This document shows, in pieces, positions 17,900 through 27,190 of a stretch of 64,000 nucleotides of DNA. The stretch is taken from the NCBI RefSeq assembly GCF_014172375.1, contig NZ_WNXD01000002.1, forward strand, positions 806,001 to 870,000, given 5' to 3'. The stretch comes from Pedobacter planticolens (lineage in GTDB: Bacteria; Bacteroidota; Bacteroidia; Sphingobacteriales; Sphingobacteriaceae). A model generated the notes under the pieces. It saw only the letters and a list, made by a program, of their open reading frames with translations. It had not been told where the DNA came from and made no database searches. The translations under genes and the position numbers were made by a program. Every line of letters begins with the position of its first letter. Position 1 is the stretch's first letter.

Positions 17900-18341
17900 T
17901 AAAACTAACGTAAATCAAACAATTGTTAAGAACATCGTTAATAGTGTTAGCATAATGTCTAAATAAAACCAACAACTATTTTTGAATGTTTAAAGCTAAG
18001 GTAAAAAGGTAATTTGACACAATCTTTTACATTATTTTTAAGCAACTTTGCATAGTTTATTAACTTTTTACACCACCATTAACAATACACATTTTGGTAT
18101 TGATAAGTTTATAGGTCAAATAATATAACACTGTAAATCAGCTTAAGTTTAAAATAAAAATGAATGTTAATTGTTGGTAAGTATGTTATAACTTATAATC
18201 TTCTATTTTAAAATAGAACTTACTCACACTACCAACACCTTAATAAGTAATAAGATTCTTTATATATTAAAATAATTATAATTTATTGTACTGTTGAAAC
18301 AGAGTATCTTTACAAAAGTTCGATAGCCAATAAAAGAATTG
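17900..18341. other. Long nadB/nadA divergent intergenic region
   Basis: About 440 nt of very AT-rich DNA without a coding frame. It holds the nadA promoter near its right end and a weak nadB -7 box near its left end. I see no NadR-like, NiaR-like or Rex-like palindrome that I could name, and no structured riboswitch. A stretch of AT-only sequence (about 18100-18280) may be bent or regulatory. Confidence 0.5.
18286..18312 (+). promoter_or_regulatory. Promoter of nadA
   Basis: TTG at 18286-18288 and TATCTTTA at 18305-18312, separated by 16 nt, fit the Bacteroidota -33/-7 pattern with a slightly short spacer. The predicted leader is about 25 nt. Confidence 0.5.
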
Positions 18342-19343
18342 ATGATGAAAATGGATGTCTTAGAAGAATTAAATAAAAAAGGTTTTGTGGATGAAGCAAT
18401 TGATCTAACGCTTGATTTATTTGATGAAATTGAAAAATTAAAGAAAGAAAAGAACGCGGTAATATTAGCACACTATTATCAAGAACCTGATATACAGGAT
18501 ATTGCTGATTATATTGGAGATAGTTTAGGATTATCTCAAGAAGCTGCTAAAACTGATGCAGATATTATAGTTTTTGCTGGGGTGCATTTTATGGCAGAAA
18601 CTGCTAAGATTTTATCACCAAATAAAACTGTTTTATTGCCAGATTTAAAAGCTGGATGTTCTTTGGCTGATAGTTGTCCACCGCATTTGTTTAAAAAGTT
18701 TAAGGAGAAATATCCTGATCATTTGGTGATAACTTATGTGAATTGTACAGCTGAGTTAAAAGCTTTGAGTGATATTGTTTGTACTTCAACAAATGCGGTA
18801 CAAATTGTTGAAAGTTTACCAAAAGATCAGAAGATAATTTTTGGTCCGGATAAAAACTTAGGTGCTTGGGTTGCAAAAAAAACGGGTAGAGATTTAGTGT
18901 TGTGGAATGGTGCTTGTATGGTACATGAAATATTTTCGAGAGAGAAAATTACCAAGTTAAAAGAACGCCATCCGAATGCTAAGTTTATTGCACATCCAGA
19001 ATGTGAAGAAGCTGTTTTGGCAATGGCCGATTATATTGGAAGTACCACAGGATTGTTAAAATATTCGATAAATAACGACGCACAAGAATTTATTGTAGCT
19101 ACAGAAAGTGGAATTATTCACCAAATGGAAAAGGCAAATCCAACAAAAACCTTTATTCCGGCACCTCCGAATAATAGTTGTGCTTGTAATGATTGCCCTT
19201 ACATGAAAAGAAACACATTAGAAAAATTGTATTTGTGTTTAAAAAATGGTTTACCAGAGGTTACAGTACCTGAAAATATTATTGTAGAAGCTCGTAAACC
19301 AATAGAAAGAATGTTAGAAATTTCGGCGAGTTTGGGATTGTAA
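18342..19343 (+). CDS. nadA: Quinolinate synthase NadA
   Basis: A 333-residue [4Fe-4S] enzyme that condenses iminoaspartate with dihydroxyacetone phosphate to quinolinate. [19 protein letters not shown] is the substrate-site signature. Cluster cysteines are in [10 protein letters not shown], in NGACMVHE and in the C-terminal [15 protein letters not shown] segment. HPEC and STTGLL motifs are also present. Three in-frame ATGs (18342, 18345, 18351) follow a TTG at 18339; I take the first ATG, but any of them could be used. It is divergent from nadB and followed by a long inverted repeat rather than a simple T-tailed terminator. nadC is not in the window. Confidence 0.96.
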   Translation: MMKMDVLEELNKKGFVDEAIDLTLDLFDEIEKLKKEKNAVILAHYYQEPDIQDIADYIGDSLGLSQEAAKTDADIIVFAGVHFMAETAKILSPNKTVLLPDLKAGCSLADSCPPHLFKKFKEKYPDHLVITYVNCTAELKALSDIVCTSTNAVQIVESLPKDQKIIFGPDKNLGAWVAKKTGRDLVLWNGACMVHEIFSREKITKLKERHPNAKFIAHPECEEAVLAMADYIGSTTGLLKYSINNDAQEFIVATESGIIHQMEKANPTKTFIPAPPNNSCACNDCPYMKRNTLEKLYLCLKNGLPEVTVPENIIVEARKPIERMLEISASLGL

Positions 19344-19350
19344 TTAAACT

Positions 19351-19423
19351 TTGTCATTCAGAGCGCAGCGAAGAATCTCATCGCTATATTATTAGAGATT
19401 CTTCGCTGCGCTCTGAATGACAA
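19351..19423. repeat. 29-bp perfect inverted repeat, GTCATTCAGAGCG family
   Basis: The arms 19351-19379 and 19395-19423 are perfect reverse complements around a 15-nt AT-rich loop. The arm contains GTCATTCAGAGCGCAGCG and ends in AAGAATCTC. A solo arm with two internal mismatches occurs at 51513-51540. It may also stop transcription after nadA, and it overlaps a spurious upstream ATG of thiL. Confidence 0.9.
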
Positions 19424-19440
19424 GAATCAAAAAAAATAAA

Positions 19441-20478
19441 ATGTTTGAAAATAAAGAACACACAGCAATATCAGATTTAGGCGAATTTGGGTTAATAAAA
19501 CACTTAACAACTAATTTTAAAATACAACATGAAACCAGTTTAAAAGGAGTTGGTGATGATGCTGCAGTATTAGATTTTAAAGATCAAGTGTTAATTTCTA
19601 CTGATTTATTATTAGAAGGAATTCACTTCGATTTAGCTTATGTACCACTAATGCATTTGGGTTATAAAGCAGTTCAAGTTAATTTGAGTGATATTTATGC
19701 AATGAATGGAATTGCTACTCAAATTACTGTTTCAATAGGTATTTCGAGTAAATTTCCATTAGAAGCTGTTGAAGAAATTTATAAAGGAATTGAGTTAGCT
19801 TGTAATAAATTTAATATTGATTTAATTGGTGGCGATACTTCGTCGAGTAAACAAGGATTAGTAATTTCTGTAACCAGTATTGGTCACGCAGCAGCGGAAG
19901 ATATTTGTTATAGAAATGGTGCAGAAGAAGGTGATTTAATTTGTGTTTCTGGAGATTTAGGCGGAGCTTATGTTGGTTTACAAATTTTAGAAAGAGAGAA
20001 ACAAATTTTTATAGAAAATCCGCAATTACAACCAGATTTAGAAGGTAAAGATTACATTATTGAACGTCAGTTAAAACCAGAGGGAAGAAGAGATATTGTT
20101 GATTTATTAGCTCAAATGAAGATAAAACCAACTTCGATGATAGATGTTTCTGATGGTTTGGCTTCTGAAATTTTGCACATCTGTACACAATCTGAAAAAG
20201 GTTGTACTTTATATGAAGAGAAAATTCCTATTGACCCAATGACGTATGAAACTGCTCGTGAATTAGGTTTAGATCCTACAGTTTGTGCTTTAAATGGTGG
20301 TGAAGATTATGAGCTATTATTCACCATTAAACAAAGTGATTATGCAAAGCTAAAAAATGATGTTGATATCAGTATAATTGGTCACATTACCGATAAAAAT
20401 TCGGGATGCAATATGATTTCAAAATCTAATATTTCTCATGAGATAAAAGCGCAAGGGTGGAATGCTTTTAAAGGGTAA
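19441..20478 (+). CDS. thiL: Thiamine-phosphate kinase ThiL
   Basis: A 345-residue member of the AIR synthase-related kinase fold. It phosphorylates thiamine monophosphate to thiamine diphosphate with ATP. Family hallmarks are GVGDDAAVLDF, the metal-binding STDLLLEGIHFD, VNLSDIYAMNG, IGGDTSSS and the late IDVSDGLASEILHI and NGGEDYELLF. The start is taken at ATG 19441 (MFENKEHTAISDLGEFG); the earlier ATG at 19417 lies inside the inverted repeat and would add a lysine-rich tail absent from the family. No thiamine biosynthetic genes or TPP riboswitch are nearby. It seems monocistronic. Confidence 0.94.
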   Translation: MFENKEHTAISDLGEFGLIKHLTTNFKIQHETSLKGVGDDAAVLDFKDQVLISTDLLLEGIHFDLAYVPLMHLGYKAVQVNLSDIYAMNGIATQITVSIGISSKFPLEAVEEIYKGIELACNKFNIDLIGGDTSSSKQGLVISVTSIGHAAAEDICYRNGAEEGDLICVSGDLGGAYVGLQILEREKQIFIENPQLQPDLEGKDYIIERQLKPEGRRDIVDLLAQMKIKPTSMIDVSDGLASEILHICTQSEKGCTLYEEKIPIDPMTYETARELGLDPTVCALNGGEDYELLFTIKQSDYAKLKNDVDISIIGHITDKNSGCNMISKSNISHEIKAQGWNAFKG

Positions 20479-20585
20479 ATATTCCATAGGGGTTGAACAT
20501 AGCAAAGAATCTAAAATGTTAAATTCAATTAGATATTCTTATAAGAAAATCTGCATATAAACTTTATCAAAAAATAAAACTAGTG

Positions 20586-21389
20586 ATGAAAAGAAGCTTG
20601 CTTATAGTGTTGCTAATGTTTATAGTTGGTTTTTCCTTTGCACAAAAGCCCTTTCAACTAGGTAATATTTATAAAATTCATTCCAAGATATTAAATGAAG
20701 ATAGAGTATTAAATATCTATACACCAGAAGGTTATCATCCAGATTCTGCCACAAAATATCCAGTAATTTATCTATTGGATGGATCTGCAAATGAAGACTT
20801 TGTTCATGTTGTTGGTTTAGTTCAATTTTTAACAATGATAGAAGCTATGCCAAAAACTATTATTGTGGGGATTGCTAACATAGATAGAAGAAGAGATTTT
20901 ACCTATCCAACAACTATTGAGAACGATAAGAAAGATTATCCGACTACAGGAAGTTCCGCAAAATTCATCAAGTTTTTAGGAGAAGAATTACAGCCCTATA
21001 TTGTTAGTAAATTTAAAACAGGTGGCTCTAAAACTATAATTGGACAATCTTTAGGAGGATTGTTAGCGACAGAGATTTTATTAAAGAATAGTGAACTTTT
21101 TAACAATTATATTATTGTTAGCCCAAGTTTATGGTGGAACAACGAATCACTCTTAAAGAATGCAAACGCATTTATTAACAAAGAGAAGCTAATAGATACA
21201 AAAGTTTACATAGCTGTAGGTGAAGAAGGAGAAAGAATGAAAGATGATGCAAAACAATTGGCTCAACTTATTCTGCAATCTGAAGGCGCTACAATAAACC
21301 TAACATTTTTTGAAAAAGAAGATCATTTAACCATTCTTCACAATGGGCTTTATCAAACATTGGTTAAAATGTATACAAAGAAAAAATAA
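20586..21389 (+). CDS. Secreted alpha/beta hydrolase (esterase D / PF00756 type)
   Basis: A 267-residue protein with a signal peptide ending FSFAQ near residue 20. The mature part looks like the Esterase_D family: YTPEGYHPDSATKYPVIYLLDG, the nucleophile elbow IGQSLGGLLA (Ser near residue 155), and a late DHLTILHNGLY carrying the probable catalytic His. The acid is probably the Asp or Glu in the EEGERMKDD region. Such enzymes hydrolyse esters of sugars, siderophores or acyl groups; the substrate here cannot be told. ATG 20586 is preferred to the GTG one codon upstream. It is convergent with rmuC, 25 nt away. Confidence 0.85.
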   Translation: MKRSLLIVLLMFIVGFSFAQKPFQLGNIYKIHSKILNEDRVLNIYTPEGYHPDSATKYPVIYLLDGSANEDFVHVVGLVQFLTMIEAMPKTIIVGIANIDRRRDFTYPTTIENDKKDYPTTGSSAKFIKFLGEELQPYIVSKFKTGGSKTIIGQSLGGLLATEILLKNSELFNNYIIVSPSLWWNNESLLKNANAFINKEKLIDTKVYIAVGEEGERMKDDAKQLAQLILQSEGATINLTFFEKEDHLTILHNGLYQTLVKMYTKKK

Positions 21390-21414
21390 GGAGGCTCTTT
21401 AATTGGCTATTTCC

Positions 21415-22689
21415 TTACTCCTCCGCGTTCTCCAAAAACTTAGAATCAATCTGTTTATTAGATTTAGTCTTTGCCCCTAGCTTTTTAATCTTTTCTACTT
21501 TTCCAATCAAGTTTCCATTGCCATATTGTAGTTTTTTAAAAGCATCTTCATGTGCTTTTTGAGTAAGATCAATATGCTTTCCAATCTTTTCCATATCTTC
21601 TAAAAACCCAACAAATTTATCATATAAAGCGCCTGCTTCTTCAGCTATTTCAAACACGTTTTTGTTTTGTCGATCTACTTTCCAAATGCTAGCAATGGTA
21701 CGCAAAGTTGCCAATAAAGTAGTCGGACTAACAATAACCACTTTTCTATCCCAGGCATAATTAAATAATTCATTATCAGCCTGAACAGTTACACTAAAAG
21801 AAGATTCGATTGGCATAAAAAGCAACACAAAATCTGGTGAATTAATTTGATATAAATTTTGATAGTTCTTGCCTGCTAAACCATCAATATGAGATTTTAC
21901 AGAAAGCAAATGCTGTTTCAGGTTTACTAATTTCTCTTCATCAGTTTCTGCATTCATCATTCTTTCGTAAGCAACCAAGCTAATTTTAGCGTCTACAATC
22001 AAATGTTTTTCATCCGGCAGGTCAATTATCACATCGGGTTGCATTCTTGCTCCTTCGCTATTATTTAAGCTTGCTTGGATGCGATATTCCCTATCCTTGA
22101 TTAATCCTGAACGTTCTAAAACTCTTTCTAAAATTACTTCGCCCCAATTTCCTTGTTTTTTACTATCGCCTTTTAGTGCTTTAGTTAAATTATTTGCGTC
22201 AGTTTGGATTTGCTTACTTTGATCCATTAACTGAAAAATAACACCTTTTAATTGGCTTCTTTCTAATGCTTCATCTTTATACGCTTTATCTACTTTTTCT
22301 TCAAAAGATTTGATATTTGCTTTTAATGGATTTAAAATAGAATCTAAATTGGTTTGATTTTGTGCAGTGAATTTGGCTGTCTTTTCATCCAATATTTTAT
22401 TAGCTATTAATGAAAACTCTAAAGTGAATTTTTGCTGTAAATCTTCTAGGTTTTTCTGTTGTTCAGCTAATTTCTCACGATGTGAATTAACCAAAGCTTC
22501 AGCTTTTATCAAGTTGCTTCGCTCTGCATTAAAACGCTCACGCAAATCGTTCAATTCATCTTCTAATTTTAGTTTTTCATCTTTTAAATAATTAACTGTT
22601 TCATTGTTTTGAACAGCTGGTTTACGAAACAATAAGACAAAAAGCACCAATAAAATGACTACTAATAAAACAACGCCTGCGATTTCCAT
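21415..22689 (-). CDS. rmuC: DNA recombination protein RmuC
   Basis: A 424-residue protein with an N-terminal membrane anchor (about 4-22), a long coiled coil (about 30-130) and the RmuC nuclease-like domain (about 135-390). Recognisable stretches are GNWGEVILERVLERSG, MQPDVIIDLPDEKHLIVDAKISL, DFVLLFMPIESSF and VVIVSPTTLLATLRT. RmuC limits recombination at inverted repeats and is thought to be a membrane-tethered PD-(D/E)XK-like nuclease. The lysine-rich tail (KIKKLGAKTKSNKQ) is typical. It is monocistronic and divergent from purU. Confidence 0.93.
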   Translation of the reverse strand: MEIAGVVLLVVILLVLFVLLFRKPAVQNNETVNYLKDEKLKLEDELNDLRERFNAERSNLIKAEALVNSHREKLAEQQKNLEDLQQKFTLEFSLIANKILDEKTAKFTAQNQTNLDSILNPLKANIKSFEEKVDKAYKDEALERSQLKGVIFQLMDQSKQIQTDANNLTKALKGDSKKQGNWGEVILERVLERSGLIKDREYRIQASLNNSEGARMQPDVIIDLPDEKHLIVDAKISLVAYERMMNAETDEEKLVNLKQHLLSVKSHIDGLAGKNYQNLYQINSPDFVLLFMPIESSFSVTVQADNELFNYAWDRKVVIVSPTTLLATLRTIASIWKVDRQNKNVFEIAEEAGALYDKFVGFLEDMEKIGKHIDLTQKAHEDAFKKLQYGNGNLIGKVEKIKKLGAKTKSNKQIDSKFLENAEE

Positions 22690-22756
22690 TTGCTAATATT
22701 TTTATCAAAAATAATAAATAATTGGCGAACCAATTTTGCAGAGATAGCTTAAATCT

Positions 22757-22764
22757 TATATTTA
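22757..22764 (+). promoter_or_regulatory. -7 element placed for a leaderless purU mRNA
   Basis: TATATTTA lies exactly 4 nt before the purU ATG, the spacing shared by eight other genes in the window. Transcription should start at the A of the start codon. Confidence 0.6.
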
Positions 22765-22768
22765 CGAC

Positions 22769-23608
22769 ATGAATAATCTTTTAGTCCTAATTCAATGTAA
22801 AGACAGCGTTGGATTAGTAACCAACATCACTAGGGTTTTAGCACAACATCAATTAAATATTATCGCTATGCGTGAATTTGTTGACGAAGTAGAACAGAAG
22901 TTTTTTACCCGAATTGAGTGTAGTGGAATAGTTGAAAATCATAGCAGTTTAAAACTAGAATTATTAAATAATTTGCCAGCAGCAGCTGATGTTTACCTCG
23001 TTCCGAAAGCAGAAAAAAACATAGCATTGTTGGTTACGAAAGAATTTCATTGTTTGGCAGATATTTTAGTGAGAGCTACCTTTAAAACACTAGGAGCAAA
23101 CGTTAAATGTATAATTGGGAACCACGAAATCTTAAAAGAATTTGCTGAGAAATTTGATATTCCATTTTTTTTTGTTTCACATGAAGATAAAAGCAAAGCT
23201 GATTTTGAAAATGAAATAGCCAGTGTATTATCAAATTATCAATTAGATTATATTGTGTTGGCGAAGTTTATGCGAATTCTTTCACCGGATTTCATAGCTC
23301 AGTATTCGAATAAAATTATCAATATTCATCACTCATTTTTACCTGCATTTATTGGGGCAAATCCATATAAACAAGCTTTTGAAAGGGGCGTGAAAATTAT
23401 AGGCGCAACAGCTCATTTTGTGACTAATAATTTGGATGAAGGACCTATTATTTCTCAACAAACTATCCATGTTAATCACACTTTAGATGCTAAACAAATG
23501 GCTGTTGCTGGTAGAGAAATTGAAAAAGCAGTTTTGAGCAAAGCATTAGAACAAGTTTTAGAAGATCGTGTTTTTGTGAGTGGAAATAAAACGATTGTTT
23601 TTGAATAA
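22769..23608 (+). CDS. purU: Formyltetrahydrofolate deformylase PurU
   Basis: A 279-residue cytoplasmic enzyme that hydrolyses 10-formyl-THF to THF and formate, balancing one-carbon pools. An N-terminal ACT domain (about 1-80; LVLIQCKDSVGLVTNITRVL) precedes a formyltransferase domain (about 85-275). The catalytic Asn-His-Asp set is visible in NIHHSFLPAF and NNLDEGPII. Length and order match PurU. The ATG sits directly behind a -7 box, suggesting a leaderless message. A strong hairpin separates it from the convergent FAD oxidoreductase gene. Confidence 0.94.
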   Translation: MNNLLVLIQCKDSVGLVTNITRVLAQHQLNIIAMREFVDEVEQKFFTRIECSGIVENHSSLKLELLNNLPAAADVYLVPKAEKNIALLVTKEFHCLADILVRATFKTLGANVKCIIGNHEILKEFAEKFDIPFFFVSHEDKSKADFENEIASVLSNYQLDYIVLAKFMRILSPDFIAQYSNKIINIHHSFLPAFIGANPYKQAFERGVKIIGATAHFVTNNLDEGPIISQQTIHVNHTLDAKQMAVAGREIEKAVLSKALEQVLEDRVFVSGNKTIVFE

Positions 23609-23611
23609 GTT

Positions 23612-23663
23612 TTAGCCACAGATTAGCAGATTACTGAATCTTAATCTGCTAATCTGTAGCTAA
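23612..23663. terminator. Bidirectional hairpin between convergent genes
   Basis: Two 22-nt arms (23612-23633 and 23642-23663) pair with one mismatch around an 8-nt loop. It lies between the stops of purU and the FAD oxidoreductase. The arm core CAGATTAGCAGATTA looks like a Bacteroidota intergenic repeat as well as a terminator. Confidence 0.75.
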
Positions 23664-23673
23664 CAAATAAATA

Positions 23674-24813
23674 TTACAAACTCCTCACTACCATTTCTCC
23701 AGCTTCTTGTCCTGTTTGGCTTCCGATTGCTATTCCCATTCCGTTGCAACGAACGGCACAAAATACATTAGGTTTTACTTCCTTAATAATTGGCGATAAT
23801 TGAGCGCCAAAAGCCATAATACCACTCCATTTTTGCTCTATTTCAAAATCAGTTTCTGGTAAAATCACTTCTTTTAATAAATTAACTAAAGCATTTTGAA
23901 CCAATTCTGTTTCGCCAAATTCAGTAGTTTCTTCAGTTTTAAAATCTAAATTTCTACCACCACCTAAAAGGATTCTATTATCAATATTTCTAAAATAATA
24001 ATAGCCTTTATCGTAATGAAAAGTTCCTTTAATTTTTAAGTTTTGAATTGGTTTGGTTACAATCACTTGCCCACGACCTGGTGTAATGGCTAAATCTGGC
24101 AATAATTCATTTACAAAAGCATTGGTAGCTAACAAAACTCTTTTGCAAGTAAAATCCTCGTGGTTTGTTTTAATTACCATGCCATTACTTTCTTGCAAAA
24201 GCTCTTCAACCTTACAATTATTATAAACTTGAACTCCAGCAGCTAAAGCTTTAGCTAAAAGTGCTTTCATCATCATTCCAGGATCTATTTGTGCTTCTAA
24301 ATTATTTTCAATAAGCAAATTAATATCCTTAAAGCCAAATGAATTAATTTTGGCATTAGCTAAAGAATACGTGTCTTTTTGCAGCACAATATCCTCAATT
24401 AACGAGTTAAAATGGCTCAATTTTGCTACACATTCATTAGCTAAATCATGCTGCTCAGGTTTAAATAACTCAAAACCCCCATTATTTTGAAAAGAAATAT
24501 GTTCATCACCCAACAAATGTCTAAGCTTTAAAAGTCCTTTCCATCTTTTCGAAATCAATTTATGTAGCCCATCAGTTCCGCTTAATTTTTCTTGTTCTAT
24601 CAATTCTGAAATACTTCCAAAACAAGCAAAACCTGCATTTTTTGTGCTTGCTCCTGAGGGTAAAAATCCACTCTCTAGTACTAATACACTTGTTTTTGGA
24701 CTTTCTGATTTAATTGCAATTGCAGCGTTCAAACCCACAATTCCACTACCAATTATGACTACATCAGCATGAAAGAAATTCTTTTTTTCCCAGTAGGATA
24801 AGTTATGAAGCAT
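23674..24813 (-). CDS. FAD-dependent oxidoreductase (DAO family)
   Basis: A 379-residue flavoprotein of the D-amino-acid oxidase / glycine oxidase superfamily. The dinucleotide-binding motif VVIIGSGIVGLNAAIAI is at about residues 19-35, SGASTKNAGFACFGS follows, and the C-terminal segment (MAFGAQLSP, then RCNGMGIAIGSQTG) closes the FAD site. Members oxidise amines or amino acids; some act on glycine, sarcosine or putrescine. Neither sequence nor neighbours (purU, YugP-like peptidase) fix the substrate. No membrane segment or signal peptide is evident. It is probably monocistronic. Confidence 0.85.
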   Translation of the reverse strand: MLHNLSYWEKKNFFHADVVIIGSGIVGLNAAIAIKSESPKTSVLVLESGFLPSGASTKNAGFACFGSISELIEQEKLSGTDGLHKLISKRWKGLLKLRHLLGDEHISFQNNGGFELFKPEQHDLANECVAKLSHFNSLIEDIVLQKDTYSLANAKINSFGFKDINLLIENNLEAQIDPGMMMKALLAKALAAGVQVYNNCKVEELLQESNGMVIKTNHEDFTCKRVLLATNAFVNELLPDLAITPGRGQVIVTKPIQNLKIKGTFHYDKGYYYFRNIDNRILLGGGRNLDFKTEETTEFGETELVQNALVNLLKEVILPETDFEIEQKWSGIMAFGAQLSPIIKEVKPNVFCAVRCNGMGIAIGSQTGQEAGEMVVRSL

Positions 24814-24898
24814 AATAAACGAATTGTAATTTTTTTATGTCTGTTAAATATGGGAACACTTTTTGATTTAAAGATATTGAAAAACATACACTACCGAT

Positions 24899-25594
24899 AT
24901 GGGAACCTATTTAATTTTATTCATCCCGATACTATTCATTAGCATGTTTGTGCAATGGCGATTTAGAAATAAATTTACAAAATATGCAGAAACCCAGCTG
25001 AGTTCTGGTTTATCAGGGAAAGAAGTAGCTGAAAAAATGCTACGAGATAATGGCATCTACAATGTAAATGTAATGAGTTTAGAGGGTCAGCTCACCGATC
25101 ACTATAATCCAGCCGCATTGACGGTTAATTTAAGTACAGATGTTTATTACGGCAGAAGTGTTGCCGCCGCCGCAGTAGCAGCACATGAATGTGGACATGC
25201 CGTACAACATGCAAAATCGTACCATTGGTTGCAATTGCGCTCTAACATGGTGCCGGTTGTAAGTATTTCTTCTAACCTTTTGCAATGGGTGCTAATTATT
25301 GGTGTGTTATTAATTGGTTTTACCGGAAATCCATTGGTGTTGGGAATTGGCGTAGCAGGATTGGCTTTAGTAACTATATTTAGCATTATAACCCTTCCTG
25401 TAGAATTTGATGCCAGTAAAAGAGCTTTGCTTTGGTTGAGAAATAATCATAGTGTAATGCAAAGCGACGAAGAAAATGTGCAAGCAAAAGATGCGCTTTG
25501 GTGGGCGGCAATGACTTATGTAATCGCTGCGTTAGGCGCATTAGCGAATTTGTTATACTACGCATCAATGCTATTTGGCAGAAGCCGAAATTAA
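24899..25594 (+). CDS. Neutral zinc metallopeptidase, YugP-like
   Basis: A 231-residue integral membrane protein of the Zn_peptidase_2 (YugP) family. It has a first membrane helix (about 2-18), the catalytic HExxH as AHECGHAVQHA near residues 96-106, and further helices (about 118-140, 145-165 and 205-225). The DHYNPAALTVNLS segment before the motif and the PVEFDASKRAL segment after it (supplying the third ligand region) are family-typical. Substrates are unknown; the family is inferred to cleave membrane-associated proteins. A clear terminator follows. Confidence 0.9.
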   Translation: MGTYLILFIPILFISMFVQWRFRNKFTKYAETQLSSGLSGKEVAEKMLRDNGIYNVNVMSLEGQLTDHYNPAALTVNLSTDVYYGRSVAAAAVAAHECGHAVQHAKSYHWLQLRSNMVPVVSISSNLLQWVLIIGVLLIGFTGNPLVLGIGVAGLALVTIFSIITLPVEFDASKRALLWLRNNHSVMQSDEENVQAKDALWWAAMTYVIAALGALANLLYYASMLFGRSRN

Positions 25595-25620
25595 AAGAAA
25601 ATATACCTATGAAAAACTAA

Positions 25621-25652
25621 GGGATGATAATTAATTTATCGTCCCTTTTTTG
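25621..25652 (+). terminator. Rho-independent terminator after the YugP-like gene
   Basis: GGGATGATAA and TTATCGTCCC form a 10-bp stem (one mismatched or wobble position) followed by seven T residues. Confidence 0.8.
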
Positions 25653-25737
25653 TCTTTTTATGCAGTACGTCTTTTCGACCGTCGTGGAGAAATCTTTGAA
25701 CAATGTTTCACTTCAGCAATGTTCAGCATGAAAAAAC

Positions 25738-26124
25738 TTAATTTAATTTATAAGGAACAATCAATTGAAATTCTGGAATATCAACCTCGAAACTGGTTTC
25801 ATCAACCAAACGATTCATCGAATAATGGCCACGCATACTGCCAATATCTGTTTTAAGGTTGCAACCAGAAACGTAAGAATAGTTTTTGCCGGGTTCAATT
25901 ATAGGCTGAACACCAACCACACCTTCTCCTTCAACTTCTCTAACAGAGCCGTTCGAATCGAAGATAAACCATTGGCGACGCATTAATTGTATTGCATAAT
26001 CAGACAAGTTTTCTATTTCTATGCGGTAAGCAAACATGTAATGTTCGTTAGCCGGATTAGAATGCTCGTCTTGGTAAATGGTTTCTACCGAAATTTTTAC
26101 ACCTTGTGTTATAGCTGTAACCAT
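25738..26124 (-). CDS. apaG: ApaG (DUF525) protein
   Basis: A 128-residue protein with the ApaG fibronectin-III-like fold. The signature GVVGVQPIIEPGKNYSYVSG is at about residues 68-87, and MRGHYSMN follows. ApaG is a small cytoplasmic protein linked in proteobacteria to divalent-cation efflux phenotypes and Ap4A metabolism; its biochemical role is unclear. Length is standard. It lies 30 nt downstream of dusB on the same strand, but that gap holds its own -7 box placed for a leaderless mRNA, so it may be expressed independently. Confidence 0.93.
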   Translation of the reverse strand: MVTAITQGVKISVETIYQDEHSNPANEHYMFAYRIEIENLSDYAIQLMRRQWFIFDSNGSVREVEGEGVVGVQPIIEPGKNYSYVSGCNLKTDIGSMRGHYSMNRLVDETSFEVDIPEFQLIVPYKLN

Positions 26125-26128
26125 TTGT

Positions 26129-26136
26129 TAAATTTA
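26129..26136 (-). promoter_or_regulatory. -7 element placed for a leaderless apaG mRNA
   Basis: Minus-strand TAAATTTA lies exactly 4 nt before the apaG ATG, inside the 30-nt dusB-apaG gap. AT-rich context lowers confidence. Confidence 0.4.
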
Positions 26137-26154
26137 TAAATTGCTTTTCAATAA

Positions 26155-27162
26155 TCAAGCCATTTCTGAAAATGATAATACACGCTCATATTTTTCTGCC
26201 ACTTCGTCTAAAATTTGATGGATGGTTTCAATATTTTCTTCCTTTACCAGCTGCATTCGATACGGTTTAAAATCAGGCAAACCTTTAAAATAATTAGCAT
26301 AATGACGTCTCATCTCAAAAACACCCACTTTTGGGCCTTTCCATTCTATAGATTTATCTAGGTGAGTTCGACAAGCTACAATCCTTTCGTCTAATGTTGG
26401 ACCTGGCAAATGTTCACCAGTTTTAAAGAAATGTTTTACTTCACGGAAAATCCAAGGATAGCCAATTGCGGCTCTTCCAATCATAATTCCATCTACCTCA
26501 TATTCCATTCTCCAAGCTGCGGCTTTTTCTACACTATCTACGTCGCCATTGCCAAAAATTGGAATTTTAACACGCGGATTGCGTTTAATTTCTCTAATTA
26601 ATGTCCAATCGGCCTCGCCTTTATACAATTGCGCTCTTGTGCGACCGTGAATAGTTAAGGCTTGAATACCTATGTCCTGCAGCCTTTCAGCAACTTCCTC
26701 TACGTTTTTGGTATTATCATCCCAGCCTAAACGAGTTTTAACAGTAACGGGCAAATGCGTTGCTTTTACAACAGCTTCTGTCATTTTAACCATTTTATCA
26801 ATGTCTTGCAACAAAGCAGAACCCGCACCACGACAAGCCACGTTTTTAACTGGACAGCCATAATTGATATCCATAATATCTGGACCAGCCAGCGTTGCAA
26901 TTTCAGTCGCTTCACGCATGCTTTCGATATCACTACCAAAAATCTGAATCCCAATCGGTCTTTCGTATTCAAAAACATCCAGTTTCTGACGGCTTTTTGC
27001 CGCATCGCGGATTAAACCTTCGGAAGAAATAAATTCTGTATACATCAAATCGGCCCCGCCTTGCTTGCACACATAACGGAAAGGCGGATCGCTCACATCT
27101 TCCATCGGCGCTAGTAACAAAGGGAACTCTCCCAAATCTATATTTCCTATCTTTACAGACAT
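26155..27162 (-). CDS. dusB: tRNA-dihydrouridine synthase (DusB type)
   Basis: A 335-residue FMN enzyme that reduces uridines in the tRNA D-loop. The TIM-barrel begins LLLAPMEDVSDPPFRY. The catalytic cysteine is in NYGCPVKNVACRGAGSALL (the second Cys, near residue 106). TVKTRLGW, LTIHGRTRAQLYKGEADW and GNGDVDS give the FMN and tRNA-site loops, and the C-terminal helical tRNA-binding domain contains RRHYANYFKG. Length fits DusB. It is preceded by a good promoter that reaches into the divergent CPBP gene. Confidence 0.93.
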   Translation of the reverse strand: MSVKIGNIDLGEFPLLLAPMEDVSDPPFRYVCKQGGADLMYTEFISSEGLIRDAAKSRQKLDVFEYERPIGIQIFGSDIESMREATEIATLAGPDIMDINYGCPVKNVACRGAGSALLQDIDKMVKMTEAVVKATHLPVTVKTRLGWDDNTKNVEEVAERLQDIGIQALTIHGRTRAQLYKGEADWTLIREIKRNPRVKIPIFGNGDVDSVEKAAAWRMEYEVDGIMIGRAAIGYPWIFREVKHFFKTGEHLPGPTLDERIVACRTHLDKSIEWKGPKVGVFEMRRHYANYFKGLPDFKPYRMQLVKEENIETIHQILDEVAEKYERVLSFSEMA

Positions 27163-27190
27163 TTCTCTATCTTCAAACCAAAATTTTTTA

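Noticed and set aside
17900-18341. Small protein or riboswitch in the nadB/nadA gap
   Set aside because: No frame with a plausible start and composition, and no recognisable NAD-type riboswitch fold; left as unexplained AT-rich DNA.
21390-21396. AAGGAGG just after the esterase stop as a ribosome binding site
   Set aside because: No start codon or coding frame follows on the plus strand; it is in the short gap to convergent rmuC.
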